The position numbers and the translations under genes were made by a program. This document shows positions 8,904 through 18,487 of a stretch of 64,000 nt of DNA, piece by piece. The stretch spans positions 12,400,001-12,464,000 of the forward strand of contig CM114275.1 of NCBI GenBank assembly GCA_050084515.1. Reading direction: 5' to 3'. Under the pieces are notes generated by a model that was not told the origin of the DNA, searched no databases, and was given only the letters and a program-made list of their open reading frames with translations. The stretch comes from Blasia pusilla (taxonomy: Eukaryota > Marchantiophyta > Marchantiopsida > Blasiales). Positions within the stretch are counted from its first letter, which is position 1, and every line of letters starts with the position of its first letter.

Positions 8904-11137
8904 GGCTACGTAGTAGGCAGTAGCGTCGTATTAACACACGGCAGCAGCCGCGTTGAGTTCACCGCAGGGTCGGGCATAGTCGAGCTCGACAGCGCACCGG
9001 AGGCCGCCGCAAGGCCGGCAGTGCGTAGTCAGGCCGGACTGACGGGCAGCTGTGGTCGGCTACAACAACGTGGCCGTGAGGTCCGCAACCAAGGGCACAG
9101 CCAGCGACTGCACGTTGACAGTCGGTCAATGGCGGGCAGGGCGGCATCGACGATGGTAGGTGGCAAATCCGGCAGCGGCGGCGCGACGGCGTAGCTGCGC
9201 CTGGGCTACGCGACGGAGCTAACGCGGTAGCCACGACAAGACCTAAGGGTGCAGCACACGGTTGGATCTCGTCGTTCCCCCTTGTTTTTAACTAAATCGA
9301 TCCCGTAAACTTCCGGACCCAACTATTTTCACTTGCGACTTGGTTACCCCCCTTTGGGCTATTTTGACATTTTTGTCTCTAACTGGAGTTCTGCTTACAA
9401 ATAGAGTCAACTCACTAAACATAACTTTTCACTCACTTCTCTTCCAAGTGACAAGGTGTAGTGCCCACGTTTTTGAAATTTTGACAGAAAGATCAAGTTT
9501 TGTACAGAAGTCTTCCTTGAGCGAGGACTAAAGACTCAATATCGGAAGTAAAGAGCCTTACTTTACCAAAATTTTGTGAAGAGTGACTAACAGAACTCTG
9601 ATGAGAGGACAAGACATGTTAGAAGATTGAGAATTGTCTTGGAAGAGTAAGAATTATGTAAAAGACTAGAAAAGAAGTTAGAAGAAGAAGCATGGGTGCT
9701 TCATAAGAAAAGACCGCAGTAAGAACGGCAATAAAAGGTTGTCAACGAAGAGTGAGAAAGAGCTTCTTTGTAAAGAAAACCGAAGATAGTCTTGTGCAAA
9801 GACTAAGAACTCTAAGAAGGAAGAGGAAGAAGCATAAGAAGTCAAAGAGTCTTTAGAAAGCGGAAAAGTGTATTAAGAATAGGGATAGAAAGAGAGGAAA
9901 TGTTTTGAAGACAGCGGAGTGAAAGAAAGTAGAAAGGAGGACTCTTCCTGGCGGCATAAGGATAAGAGTCTTTGCGCGAAGATAGGATCGGGAAGAAAAA
10001 GACTACAAAGACTGTGAAGACTGAACCATCGCGGAAGTTTCGGAAGCAGGTTAAAGGGAGCAAAAATGAAACGCCAGGGCATCCAACCGACTTAGGAAGA
10101 TGAAGGGTTGGAGAATTTGAACTGAGGAGGTTAGGATTAGCAGTTAGAACTCTAGATTAGAATTGGAAGATCAATCAGGGCTTGTAATAGACTATTTAAA
10201 GAGCAAATTAGTAGAAGAAGGGATCATTCCCTTGTGTCTTGAATTCCTCAATATTGTTCCGTGTATCTCGAGTTTACCAGCAGTCTTGGTGGGTTGTGTA
10301 AGAAGTTGTGTTGAGGGATGATCCAAGCTGAAGAGTCTTGTACTTTCTGAAGCTTGTAATATTTTTCTAGTTCTTTCCACTCTTTGATGCAAAAGAAGAG
10401 TCTTCTCTCATGCTTTCTGATGTGCGGAGTTGAGTGTGCAATCTTATTGGGCTGCAGTAGAGATTAGAGTTGAGTCCCGTAGTTTCAGAATTCCAGAAGA
10501 TAATTAGGAAGAAGCGTAGGAAAGCTGTTAGATAGTGAGTAACCTGCCATGACAGATTTAGTTCTGAAAGTAGGGTGAGCCGCCATTCTTGAGGTCTCTT
10601 TGAGGTCTTCGTGGAGCTTTGTTATTCAAGATTCGTAAGAGTCTTCTTATGCAATTGAGAAGAGTCTTTTACAAGAGGAAATAAAATTCTTTTATTCTTT
10701 TGTACTTGTAAGACAATGTCGTTGTAGTTAGTGAAGCATTTTAGTGAAGAAGGATTTTATTCTTGATATTCTTTATAAAACCTCTCTTTACTCAGGAAAA
10801 AATGGTCTCTTGGGAACGAACTTAGTACTTTGCGAAAGAGTATCTTTTTCCTAGAGTTGTACATTAACAATCCCACTTGCCTAACCCACTAACATAAGAA
10901 ATATTTTCCTTTTCTTCCTCGAGAAAGGATTTTTACCACAAATTTTGAAAATTTCACTCACATTGGAACGATGGCTATGGCAGCCCAACAAAAAGTGTTG
11001 TTACTTCACGTTCAAATGAAAAAATTGCGCACCATTTCTTCTACAGCGTACATAGCTTCCTGATCTATGACCTCATCAAATGGGTTTCTCCCTTAAATCT
11101 TCCACAAAAGACTGACATGGATTGTCGTGCAGCCCAA
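8904..11137. other. Non-coding: GC-rich to 9250, then purine-rich
   Basis: 8904-9250 continues the GC-rich repeat-like DNA. From 9500 to 10150 the plus strand is strongly purine-rich with many AAGAGTCTT-like words. A TATTTAAAG box near 10193 followed by a T-rich, polyadenylation-like stretch is reminiscent of an LTR or an untranslated region. No coding sequence recognised. Confidence 0.4.
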
Positions 11138-11992
11138 CGTCTCTTCTCCAACAAAAATTTTGGCAGCGCGGATTTCTCCCAACAAAAATTGAAACCCTAT
11201 GAATATCACAACCAGAAATCTACAACGTACTCCTGAGAGCATCAGCATGGGGCAACCCATCCCCATACTTAATTTCTAACCAAGTTTTGGCAACGCTTCC
11301 GCGTGCCACTCTCCCATACGAAAAAATCGGTAAAGCAAACACACCCACAAGTAGCCGTTGCACGCTCTGGTGAGCACTCCCATGGGCCGCTGAATGGGGA
11401 GCACGGTCTCCAACCTACATCAATAGAGAGTGACCAGCAAGCTCCTCCATTGAAGCTCTCTTACTCCCGCATTCTCTCTTTGTAAATCAATCACATCTCT
11501 CTCAACATCTCACACCAAGCTCTCCATGGTGTGCACTCTCTCTCATGTCAAACCAAACCCACTCTCCTAATGAGAGGCTTGGGTTACACACACAAGGCAA
11601 GGAGGACCATAGCGCCTCCGACTCATGCCAAAAGGTTCAAAAAGAAAGAATCAGCTCTCAAGCTCTCTCTCTTGGAGGTATATCCCCCTTCCCTCTCCCA
11701 AGCTCTCTCCTCGGTAACCTATGCTCACACGTCATATCCTTGGCTCTTGACCTGCTATAGTGGGTCAAGGACTAATTCCCAAAGTTGAAAATCAACTATA
11801 CTCCAAATGGAAACTTACCAAAAAATAGAAAGTTTCTCTATATGGCTCTAAATGAGCCGAAACTAAGGGGAAACCTGCTCTAGCACGATACCCATGGCCT
11901 CAACAGGTCATCCTCGACCTCTTGAGGTTTTCCTCTAGTATCTCTAAAGTCGCTCTACTAGATCTCACCGATCTATCCTAAAAGACGTGACA
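11138..11992 (-). repeat. LTR-like repeat family L, copy 1 (inverted)
   Basis: The reverse complement aligns with 24268-25101 across its length. In that orientation it begins TGTCACGTCTTTTAGGATAG (11992 downward), passes a CTCATTAGGAGA block and ends near TCTC at 11138. Copy 3 gives the termini as TGTC...GACA. With copy 2 it forms an inverted pair separated by 221 bp. No target duplication is visible. Confidence 0.75.
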
Positions 11993-11999
11993 TAGATCA

Positions 12000-12205
12000 T
12001 GAACTAACACTTGGAAGATGTGGCAAACAACTTGTTCTTCTTAAAATCCACAAGACATCTTTAAGAATAACCTTGTGTTCTTCTTGGGTCATCACATAGA
12101 CGAAGATGCCATAAAAAATGTTGTCTTTGCCTAAACTACCAAGTAATTCCTCTATCTAATATGTCTCAAAAGATAGTATCCATGATAGTCATGAATCTAG
12201 TTTGT
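12000..12205 (-). pseudogene. Ty3/gypsy reverse transcriptase scrap
   Basis: The minus-strand reading gives FMTIMDTIF, then (after frame slips) a VYVMTQEEH block and KNKLFATSSKC, the segments on either side of the catalytic YxDD box in gypsy reverse transcriptases. The YxDD itself is not preserved. It lies exactly between L copies 1 and 2 and may be what remains of the element that carried the L LTRs. Confidence 0.5.
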
Positions 12206-12213
12206 GTGATGGT

Positions 12214-12648
12214 TATCACGTCTTTTAGGATAGATCAGCGAGATCTAGTAGAGCGCCTTTGGAGATACTCGAGGATAGCCTTAGGAGGTTTAGGATGACC
12301 TGTTGAGGCCATTGGTAACTTGAGAGAGCAGGTTTCCCTTTGTTTCGGCTCATTTGGAGCCATATTGAGAAACTTACTATTTTGGGTAAGTTACCGTTTG
12401 TGGTATAGTTGACTTTCCACTCCAGGACATGGCCCTTGACCCGCTATAGTAGGTCAAGAGCCAAGGAGTGACTTGCAAGCATAGGTTACCATGGAGAGGG
12501 CTTGGGAGAGGGAAGGGGGTATACCTCGGAGAGAGAGAGAGAGAGAGCTTGAGAGCTCATTCTCTCTTTGTTGAACCTCTTGGCATGAGGCGGCGGAGCT
12601 ATAGTCCTCCTTGCCTTGTGTGTGTAACCCAAGCCTCTCATTAGGAGA
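12214..12648 (+). repeat. LTR-like repeat family L, copy 2 (truncated)
   Basis: Direct orientation, starting TATCACGTCTTTTAGG. It matches copy 3 up to CTCATTAGGAGA, where it is cut by the start of gypsy copy B. It carries a GA-rich microsatellite at 12529-12551. Confidence 0.75.
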
Positions 12649-12675
12649 GCGGGACCGGATCCTACAGCGAGCCAA

Positions 12676-13050
12676 GTGGTCTTGCTGGAGGATGAGGAGT
12701 TGGATTTGTCCAAGGGGGTGGTGGAGATGCTTGTGGAGGAGGTAGAGTTCCGCCACCTAGACGCGTTGAGGGAGACACCGGGCGTGAGGCTGGGATGGCT
12801 ACTTAGATACAACACCTACAATAGCAGGTTGCCACTATGGCATAGAGGTTACCCGATGCCAGATCCGTGGCATCGACGTCTTATGGAGCAGCCGGAGATA
12901 TGGAGGATCATTGGAGGATGTGCGCGACTGTCTAGTTGGAGGCAACCGTTGTTGTTACACGTAGAGCCGCCGCAAAGTTGGATCCATAGAGAGGGGAAGC
13001 CAGGAAACAGACCAGGCTTCTTCAGTCCTTTACATTTTCCGAGGCGATGA
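12676..13050 (+). pseudogene. gag C-terminal region
   Basis: Aligns at nucleotide level with 27660-27850 of copy C, the region after the zinc knuckle (landmarks CCACCTAGACGC and GGCGTGAGGCTGGGATGGCT). The open frame listed here is not necessarily the original one: copy C reads the same DNA as a Gly/Arg-rich segment ending in AAQIHHLQQRIATM. No enzymatic motif. Confidence 0.55.
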
Positions 13051-13373
13051 GAACCCCATCAATGGGTCCTGATCAGAGTCCTCGGAGAATTGATGTTGTT
13101 GTGTGCAGACAAGGAGGGCGATGGGAGAAGCGAGTGCAAAGACTCCTATTGTTGATGCTCGGAAGGAGCATGTGTCGAGTACGATGTTGGGGGTCGCCAT
13201 GATGATGTACCGTGCTCCATTATTTTTTGCTTTCGATGCTATGACATTTATCACCCGATAGAAGGTCGTGGTGAGGATTCGCCCAAGACATCCTATTGAT
13301 GAGTCCATGGTGCGAGCTAAGGCGATAGTGATCAATGCCGAGTCCCATGCTCTTCCTAATCTACAGAAATCTT

Positions 13374-13913
13374 GAGTATTTCGTACCTCCGGTAGGCATG
13401 GTCTGGGGGCCCAAAGGTTACGATGTCTTGGTTGGTGGAGTAGTGTTGTACCCGATGGGTTTGGCCCTGTATTATTGGGAGGAGTCAACGTCCTACATAC
13501 CATGATGGCAGTCTGGTGATGGACGACTTAGATCATTACTCGTTCGATTTTTGTGTGGAGTGATTGAGTGACGGCCAAGAGAGATAGCGACTTTAGCAGC
13601 ATTCAGCAATGCCATCACATGGCCTTCTGATTTGATTGAGGGGCATGTCCATGTAGAGGACACACCCGCGCCAGACCCTTCTCGGAAGTGGAGTGTTATG
13701 GTAGCCGCATCATTCCGTGGAGGAGAGGTGTCGTTGTGGGGCTCGAGTGAGGAGCTCCAACGCTTGGCCGATGAGCAAGTGTAGACGGCATGGAGTCAAG
13801 AATTTGCACCACAACGTGACGGGTTAGAGGAACCAAAGGTAGTCAGGAGTGCTACTATGACCCCTTTGGACACCACCCTGATTGTGTGGCGCATCGCAGA
13901 GGAGGGTATTCGC
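13374..13913 (+). pseudogene. Protease C-terminal part and spacer before the methyltransferase
   Basis: The reading GYDVLVGGVVLYPMGLALYY followed by a Trp-Gln-Ser-Gly-Asp-Gly block matches the end of the protease/spacer region of gypsy elements and aligns with copy F near 63170-63290. The DSG active site is not found in this copy; copy F retains it at 62957. In-frame TGA and TAG codons occur. The stretch 13590-13913 is a linker of unknown role that leads without a break of frame into methyltransferase motif I. Confidence 0.6.
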
Positions 13914-14757
13914 ATGTTGGATCTCTTTGGAGGGATCAACATTGGCTTAGCTGCTGTTTTGTAAGCAGGATTGCGCCTGTAGTAGTACCTATACATAGAG
14001 ATTGATGATGTTACGAGGCGCGCTTCACTTCACCATGTGACACAATTACGCCTCCGATTTCACAACTTGTTGTCTGTGTCCACCATTTAGGGGTACTAGA
14101 GTTCCCTACCGAGGGATATTTCATTACTGGGGGCATAGGACTTGGAGCTGGTAGGGACCATAGATTTGGTCATTGCTGGTTGGCCATGTCAGGGCCAATC
14201 GAATGCTAGACACAGTAGAAGATTGGATGATACTCGATCCAGGTTGTTTTGGGAGATGATGCGGATCTTGCGATACTTGCACGAGCATCAGTCCCATTCT
14301 CCAACATACATTATGGAGAATGTGCCAATTTTTGGGTGGTTCGAGGTCCCGAGTGGTGACGGGTGCATATCACGTGCGTCATGGAGTGGCCCGCAAGTGT
14401 TATTGGATGCGGCGAGTGTAGGTTCACGAGCACATCGCCCACGTCTTTGGTGGACCAACTTGGTGCCACATGAGGTTTTGCGGAGGGCGTATGCGAGAGT
14501 GGAGTGCCCCTCCCATTTGTTGGTGGATTCTATTCTAGATCCAGGTCGTTGATCACAAGCAGTACGACACGATGATCGACCTCCTTTGACTGTGGTCAAT
14601 AGGATTGGCATGCCACGGGTAGCATTTTCCAAAATGGTGAGTTTTCTTGCTTCCTGTGCATTCAAGGAGGCCGGACCTTGCTTGGTTTGGGATGACCAGG
14701 TACAGTAGTTGGTGGAGCCCAACGCCAATGAGCAAGAGCAAACAATGAGATTCCCCA
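13914..14757 (+). pseudogene. DNMT3-like cytosine-5 DNA methyltransferase domain in a gypsy element
   Basis: One frame from MLDLFGGINIGLAAV (motif I, SAM binding, 13914) through DLVIAGWPCQGQSNARHS (motif IV, catalytic Cys in PCQ, ~14163-14200), RSRLFWEMMRIL, YIMENVP (motif VI, ENV) and AHRPRLWWTNL (motif VIII) to a C-terminal PNANEQEQTMRF block. The motif order is canonical, unlike the rearranged plant DRM enzymes. VLLDAASVGSRAHRPR resembles DNMT3 more than DNMT1/CMT. Expected activity: transfer of methyl from SAM to cytosine C5 in nuclear DNA. Broken by stops at 13962, 13980, 13983, 14088, 14097, 14136, 14553 and 14706, with no frameshift seen. Confidence 0.85.
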
Positions 14758-15463
14758 TAAGAGTGACAAAAATACCATCATAATCAGAGGCATCATGACA
14801 ACATGTCTTGGGTCAGGGGATGGACTTGAACTGCTTGACATGGATTTTCAGCTTAGGAGTAGTTGAGCAACGTCGTTTGAGGATGAAACAGATCATAGTT
14901 GTTGCGTTGGTGAGCCCCATGCCTATTGAGACGGTTGAGGTAGTGGCTGGGGCGAGACTTGAGGAGATCGACACACCATGAGTGATCGGGAGATACATTC
15001 TTGGACTTCTTGGGATGTTTTGCAGGTACGTCGAGAGATGATAGCCACAACATTGAGCATGGTTCCCTGTACTGCACGTGGAGGAGATCAAAGTTTGCAG
15101 TTGGCTGCACGGGATAACTCGAGTCATGTTGTCCGAGACAGGGTTGCACCATAGCAACCACTGGTACCCCCACCGAAGAGTCCTACCGTAGTCACGATGG
15201 AGACTTGGAAGCCACATATGGGCCCTAAGTTGAGAGGAGGAGAGCGGCGCTGGATACATCAATTCCTTAGGAGTTACAAGAATGGTTTCCTATTTAGCAT
15301 GCATGATTTGGGTATGCTGAAGAAATTTGGGATCCGCATTGAGTTGTCGAGTGACATGCTGATCTTTTGATGATCCTAGAGATGTAATAATAGGGAGAGG
15401 GCTCTGATTCACAATAGGATCTAGAACTTGGTTGGAGCAGGACTAATGGAGATGTCGCATGGA
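14758..15463 (+). other. Linker between methyltransferase and reverse transcriptase
   Basis: Decayed, with stops in all frames and no recognised domain. By position it belongs to the copy B polyprotein or to the boundary between two reading frames. Confidence 0.5.
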
Positions 15464-16135
15464 GCGTATGCATCTGCCACTGTCATGTCCGCCAAGAAGG
15501 ATGTGCATGGCAACTGGACGGATAAGCGGATGTGTGGAGATTACTGACCCATCAATCGGTAGATGAAGTCTGATAGGTATGCCATGTCCATCCCTGAAGA
15601 GATCTTTGATGCTATTGGGCATGCAAAGGTCTTTAATTCGTTAGATCTTCGAGCCGGATACCATCAGTTGCCTATCACATTGGAGGATAGGGGGAAGACA
15701 ACATTTTGGGGCATCGATCGTCACAAGAAGGATTGTTTGTACTAGTGGCGGTTCTTACCATTTGGGTTAAAGAACGCCCCAATTGAGTTTCAGAGGGTCA
15801 TGGATAGGATCTTAGCAAGTCTGGATTTTGCTAGCTAGGTATTATATTGATGATATCGTAGTCTTTAGTGCCATGGTTGAGGAGTATGAGCGACATGTGG
15901 AAGAGGTATTTTGACGATTGTAATTACATGGGCTGAAGCTACATCCAGGCAAATGCAAGTTCTTCTATGACTAGATTGAGTACTTGGGTCATACAATATA
16001 CCTAGGGGGCCTTGGTATGCAACAAACAAAGGTAGAGGCTATTTCACGCATTCCACGTCATACAAATATGAGTCGAGTTTGTGCATTCATGGGATTGGCT
16101 AACTTCTATTAACGGTACGTCAAGGGTTTCAATTT
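15464..16135 (+). pseudogene. Ty3/gypsy reverse transcriptase
   Basis: RNA-dependent DNA polymerase. Visible blocks: SAKKDVHGNWTDKRMCGDY, KSDRYAMSIPEEIFDAIGHA, FNSLDLRAGYHQLP, FLPFGLKNAP, the catalytic YIDD (near 15843), LHPGKCKFF and YLGHTI. Stops at GDY*P, NR*M, LY*W, VF*RL*L and FY*RY sit where related elements have Arg or Gln, so CGA, CAG or CAA became stop codons. One small frame slip lies before YIDD. The motifs KDCLY.WRFLPFGLKNAP resemble gypsy elements I know from bryophytes and other early-diverging plants. Confidence 0.85.
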
Positions 16136-16690
16136 GATTGCGAAGTCGCTAACCTTGCTGACCAAGGTGGATCAAGAGTGGTACTGGGGGAATGAGCAGA
16201 AAAGAGCATTTCAGCTGCTCAAGGATAAATTGACGTCTGCGCCCATATTGAGGAGGCCGATCAAGGGACGTCCTTTCCAGTTGCATAGCGATTGGAGCAT
16301 GTTGGGGCTTGGAGCCGTGCGCACCCAACATGACAATGAGGATAGAGAGTTCATGGTGGCTTACGCTAGTCGCTCAAACAACGCTGCAAAGGAAAATTAT
16401 AGCTCATATGAGGGTGAGTGCTTGGTTGCAATGTGGGCTGTTGCACATTTCACGTGATATTTATTCGGCAACCCCTTTACCATTATTATTGATCATCAGG
16501 CACTTAAGTGGTTGATGGGGTCCGACAAGCTTACAGGGAAGCTTGTGAGGTGGGCTCTATTGTTGCACGAGTAAGATTTCTAGGTGGTAAATAGACTTGG
16601 GACACTCAACCAGGATGCAGATGGTTTGAGTCGTAACCCATGCCCGAGTCAACGAGATGCAATTGGAGCTCGTTGGCATGGTGAGAGTGA
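16136..16690 (+). pseudogene. Ty3/gypsy RNase H
   Basis: Follows the reverse transcriptase directly. Open from 16134 to 16457. Catalytic acids are visible in FQLHSDWSMLGLGAV (Asp), YEGECLVAMWA (Glu) and IIIDHQALKWL (Asp); the last lies after a TGA replacing the Arg of HFRRY. It ends with a QDADGLSRNP-type tail shared with copy A at 1660-1690. Confidence 0.8.
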
Positions 16691-16859
16691 TGAGGAGTTA
16701 GTGTGAGGATGGCACGCGTCAGCCTATTTGGGCTTGTTGGCTATGGAGAGCTAGATTGCTGAGACTTTGATAGCGAGGTTTGAGAAAGAGTCCTTAGATG
16801 CAGACGGGTTCGGTGGGAGGAGACACATGGGTTGCGAGTTTGGGAGGATGATAGAATAT

Positions 16860-17319
16860 GTGAAGTGCCTCATCCTTCACAAAGAGCACTTTGGTGCGTC
16901 ATGCCCACGAGGAGTTGGGTCATTTTGGAGTGAAGCGGACATATAGGTTGCTCCAGATATAGTATTGGTGGCGAGGCATGCAGACTGACGTTCATTAGTT
17001 TGTTGCTAGGTGCATGGTGTGTGATAGGGTCCGGGCATCATTCAATGCTCGGGATACATTGAGATATGCGACTATTCGGGGAGGTGATTATCGACTGACT
17101 ATGCGAAGGTTTCATCAGGGAGACTGTGTCTATTGGCAGCAAACGACACCCACGACGTTGGATGTGACTGCAGGGCGGACTATCTTGAGGATGCGTGAGA
17201 TTTTTCCATCTGGTGTTCTCTTATTGGAGGGACGCGATGGTATGGTTTGGAAGGACCATGTGCGTAACTGTGCGCCATGTCACCTTCCTAAATTAACGGT
17301 ACAGTTGATCCGAGCTTAG
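16860..17319 (+). pseudogene. Integrase with catalytic core deleted
   Basis: The zinc-binding region (HAHEELGHFGVKR-like) leads to CMVCDRVRASFNA. At about 17050 the sequence then jumps to RDTLRYATIRGGDYR, which in copies A and C lies after the catalytic core. All three catalytic acids are thus missing. The 3' portion is open to 17319 and contains WKDHVRNCAPCHL just before the PHD finger. Confidence 0.8.
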
Positions 17320-17324
17320 CAGTA

Positions 17325-17482
17325 GTTCCTGCAGGCTTGCAATGTACGTGTGTGGTTCTGCCCGTGGTGCAACCATGATGCTAGTCTCTGATGGATGTTC
17401 AAGAGGATGGTATATGGCTTGTCTGACGCCACCTCTCTCTAGGGTTCCTCGGGGACAATGGATGTGCCCCAAATGTACATAG
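17325..17482 (+). pseudogene. PHD finger, copy B
   Basis: After a small frame slip near 17348 the reading gives CGSARG, DGCSRGW, MACLTPPLSRVPRGQWMCPKC and a TAG stop. It retains the final CPKC pair that copies A and C have lost, but the zinc-binding His is Tyr (CAT to TAT) and the second Cys pair starts with Ser. Confidence 0.75.
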
Positions 17483-17803
17483 AGTAGGTAGTTTTAGATT
17501 CCGACTTGTGTCTGTGACAATGATGACAAGAAAGCGACTAACGATGGGACCACATGAGCGCACGGCTTTTTTGCTCTTAGAGTCCGAGAGATGTATGTTA
17601 TGGTAGGTAAGGATAGATGGCTATATGGAGTTAGATGGACCTAACCACCAACTAGGGGGCGATTTAGGGTTTAGGTACTTTAGATAATATTTTGGTACTT
17701 CTCGTCTCGTTTTTTGGATGTCATGAGTTAGCATGGGATCGTGTATGTGTGTATGTTCGGTGACATCGATGTATGTTGTGTAGCGACGTGTATGCGCACG
17801 ACA

Positions 17804-18487
17804 TGGTTGATCCAAATGACATCAATAGGAACTATATCGTGCGCTCATCGCGGTCAAATGTTCATCCCCTTTAACAATTTGAATTTGGTAATACCCTTGC
17901 CTTAGAACAATCTCGATAAAATACTCGAATCCCACCGCTGAATCAAATGAGTCATATGCAAGGATAATAGATATTTGTTTTGATGGTAGTATTATAATCC
18001 ATACGATACCGCCTTCACTTTTCTTAAAAACGAAAAGTGAAGGAATTTCAACCCATGCCGAATGAACTCATTTTACCCCATCTATATTATTATGGAAGAA
18101 TCCGTTCTTGATTTTCAAACACCCGTTTGTTTCATTGGCACATGGAAAAAAAAAGAGATTTGCATAAAGCCAAAAAAAATCTTTTGATGCCAAGAAAATG
18201 TTTAGTGTGCAAGTGCCTCGATATGCTCAAATTTTTTTTTTCTGTTCTTGGAGAGTCATTCAATTCCGTAAATTGTGATAAGTTTCACCTAGGCGGGAGT
18301 CTTTTTAAAGTTTCGGGGACATCTCAAAACGTCCCTCGTCTAGGCGCACGGGAAATAGATAGATGATATCAAGCACGGCTGAACGAATGGAACTACTCAA
18401 TGGATTTCCTTCGCATGGCCGTGGTGCCGGGAGGATTGCCTGGAGAAATAAGTTCGATCTTCGAAGGGTCGTCGGAAAGACATCATA
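17804..18487. other. Non-coding
   Basis: No recognisable gene or repeat. Short frames here have no domain. Confidence 0.4.

Larger units (their letters stand above)
12649..17803 (+). mobile_element. Ty3/gypsy copy B, carrying the cytosine methyltransferase
   Basis: Order: C-terminal gag, degenerate protease/spacer, DNMT3-like methyltransferase, reverse transcriptase, RNase H, start of integrase zinc region, deletion of the integrase core, integrase C-terminus, PHD finger, polypurine tract (~17652) and a short LTR-like end finishing CACGACA (17803). The 5' end is truncated against an L repeat. The first ~30 bp resemble the RNase H/integrase linker of copy A (1955-1990), so the junction is itself rearranged. 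Many in-frame stops but few frameshifts in the methyltransferase and reverse transcriptase. Confidence 0.85.

Noticed and set aside
14288-14758. 156-codon minus-strand open frame
   Set aside because: Antisense shadow of the methyltransferase.
17804-18360. Possible organelle-derived insertion
   Set aside because: The composition first suggested plastid DNA, but I could not tie any stretch to a known organelle gene.
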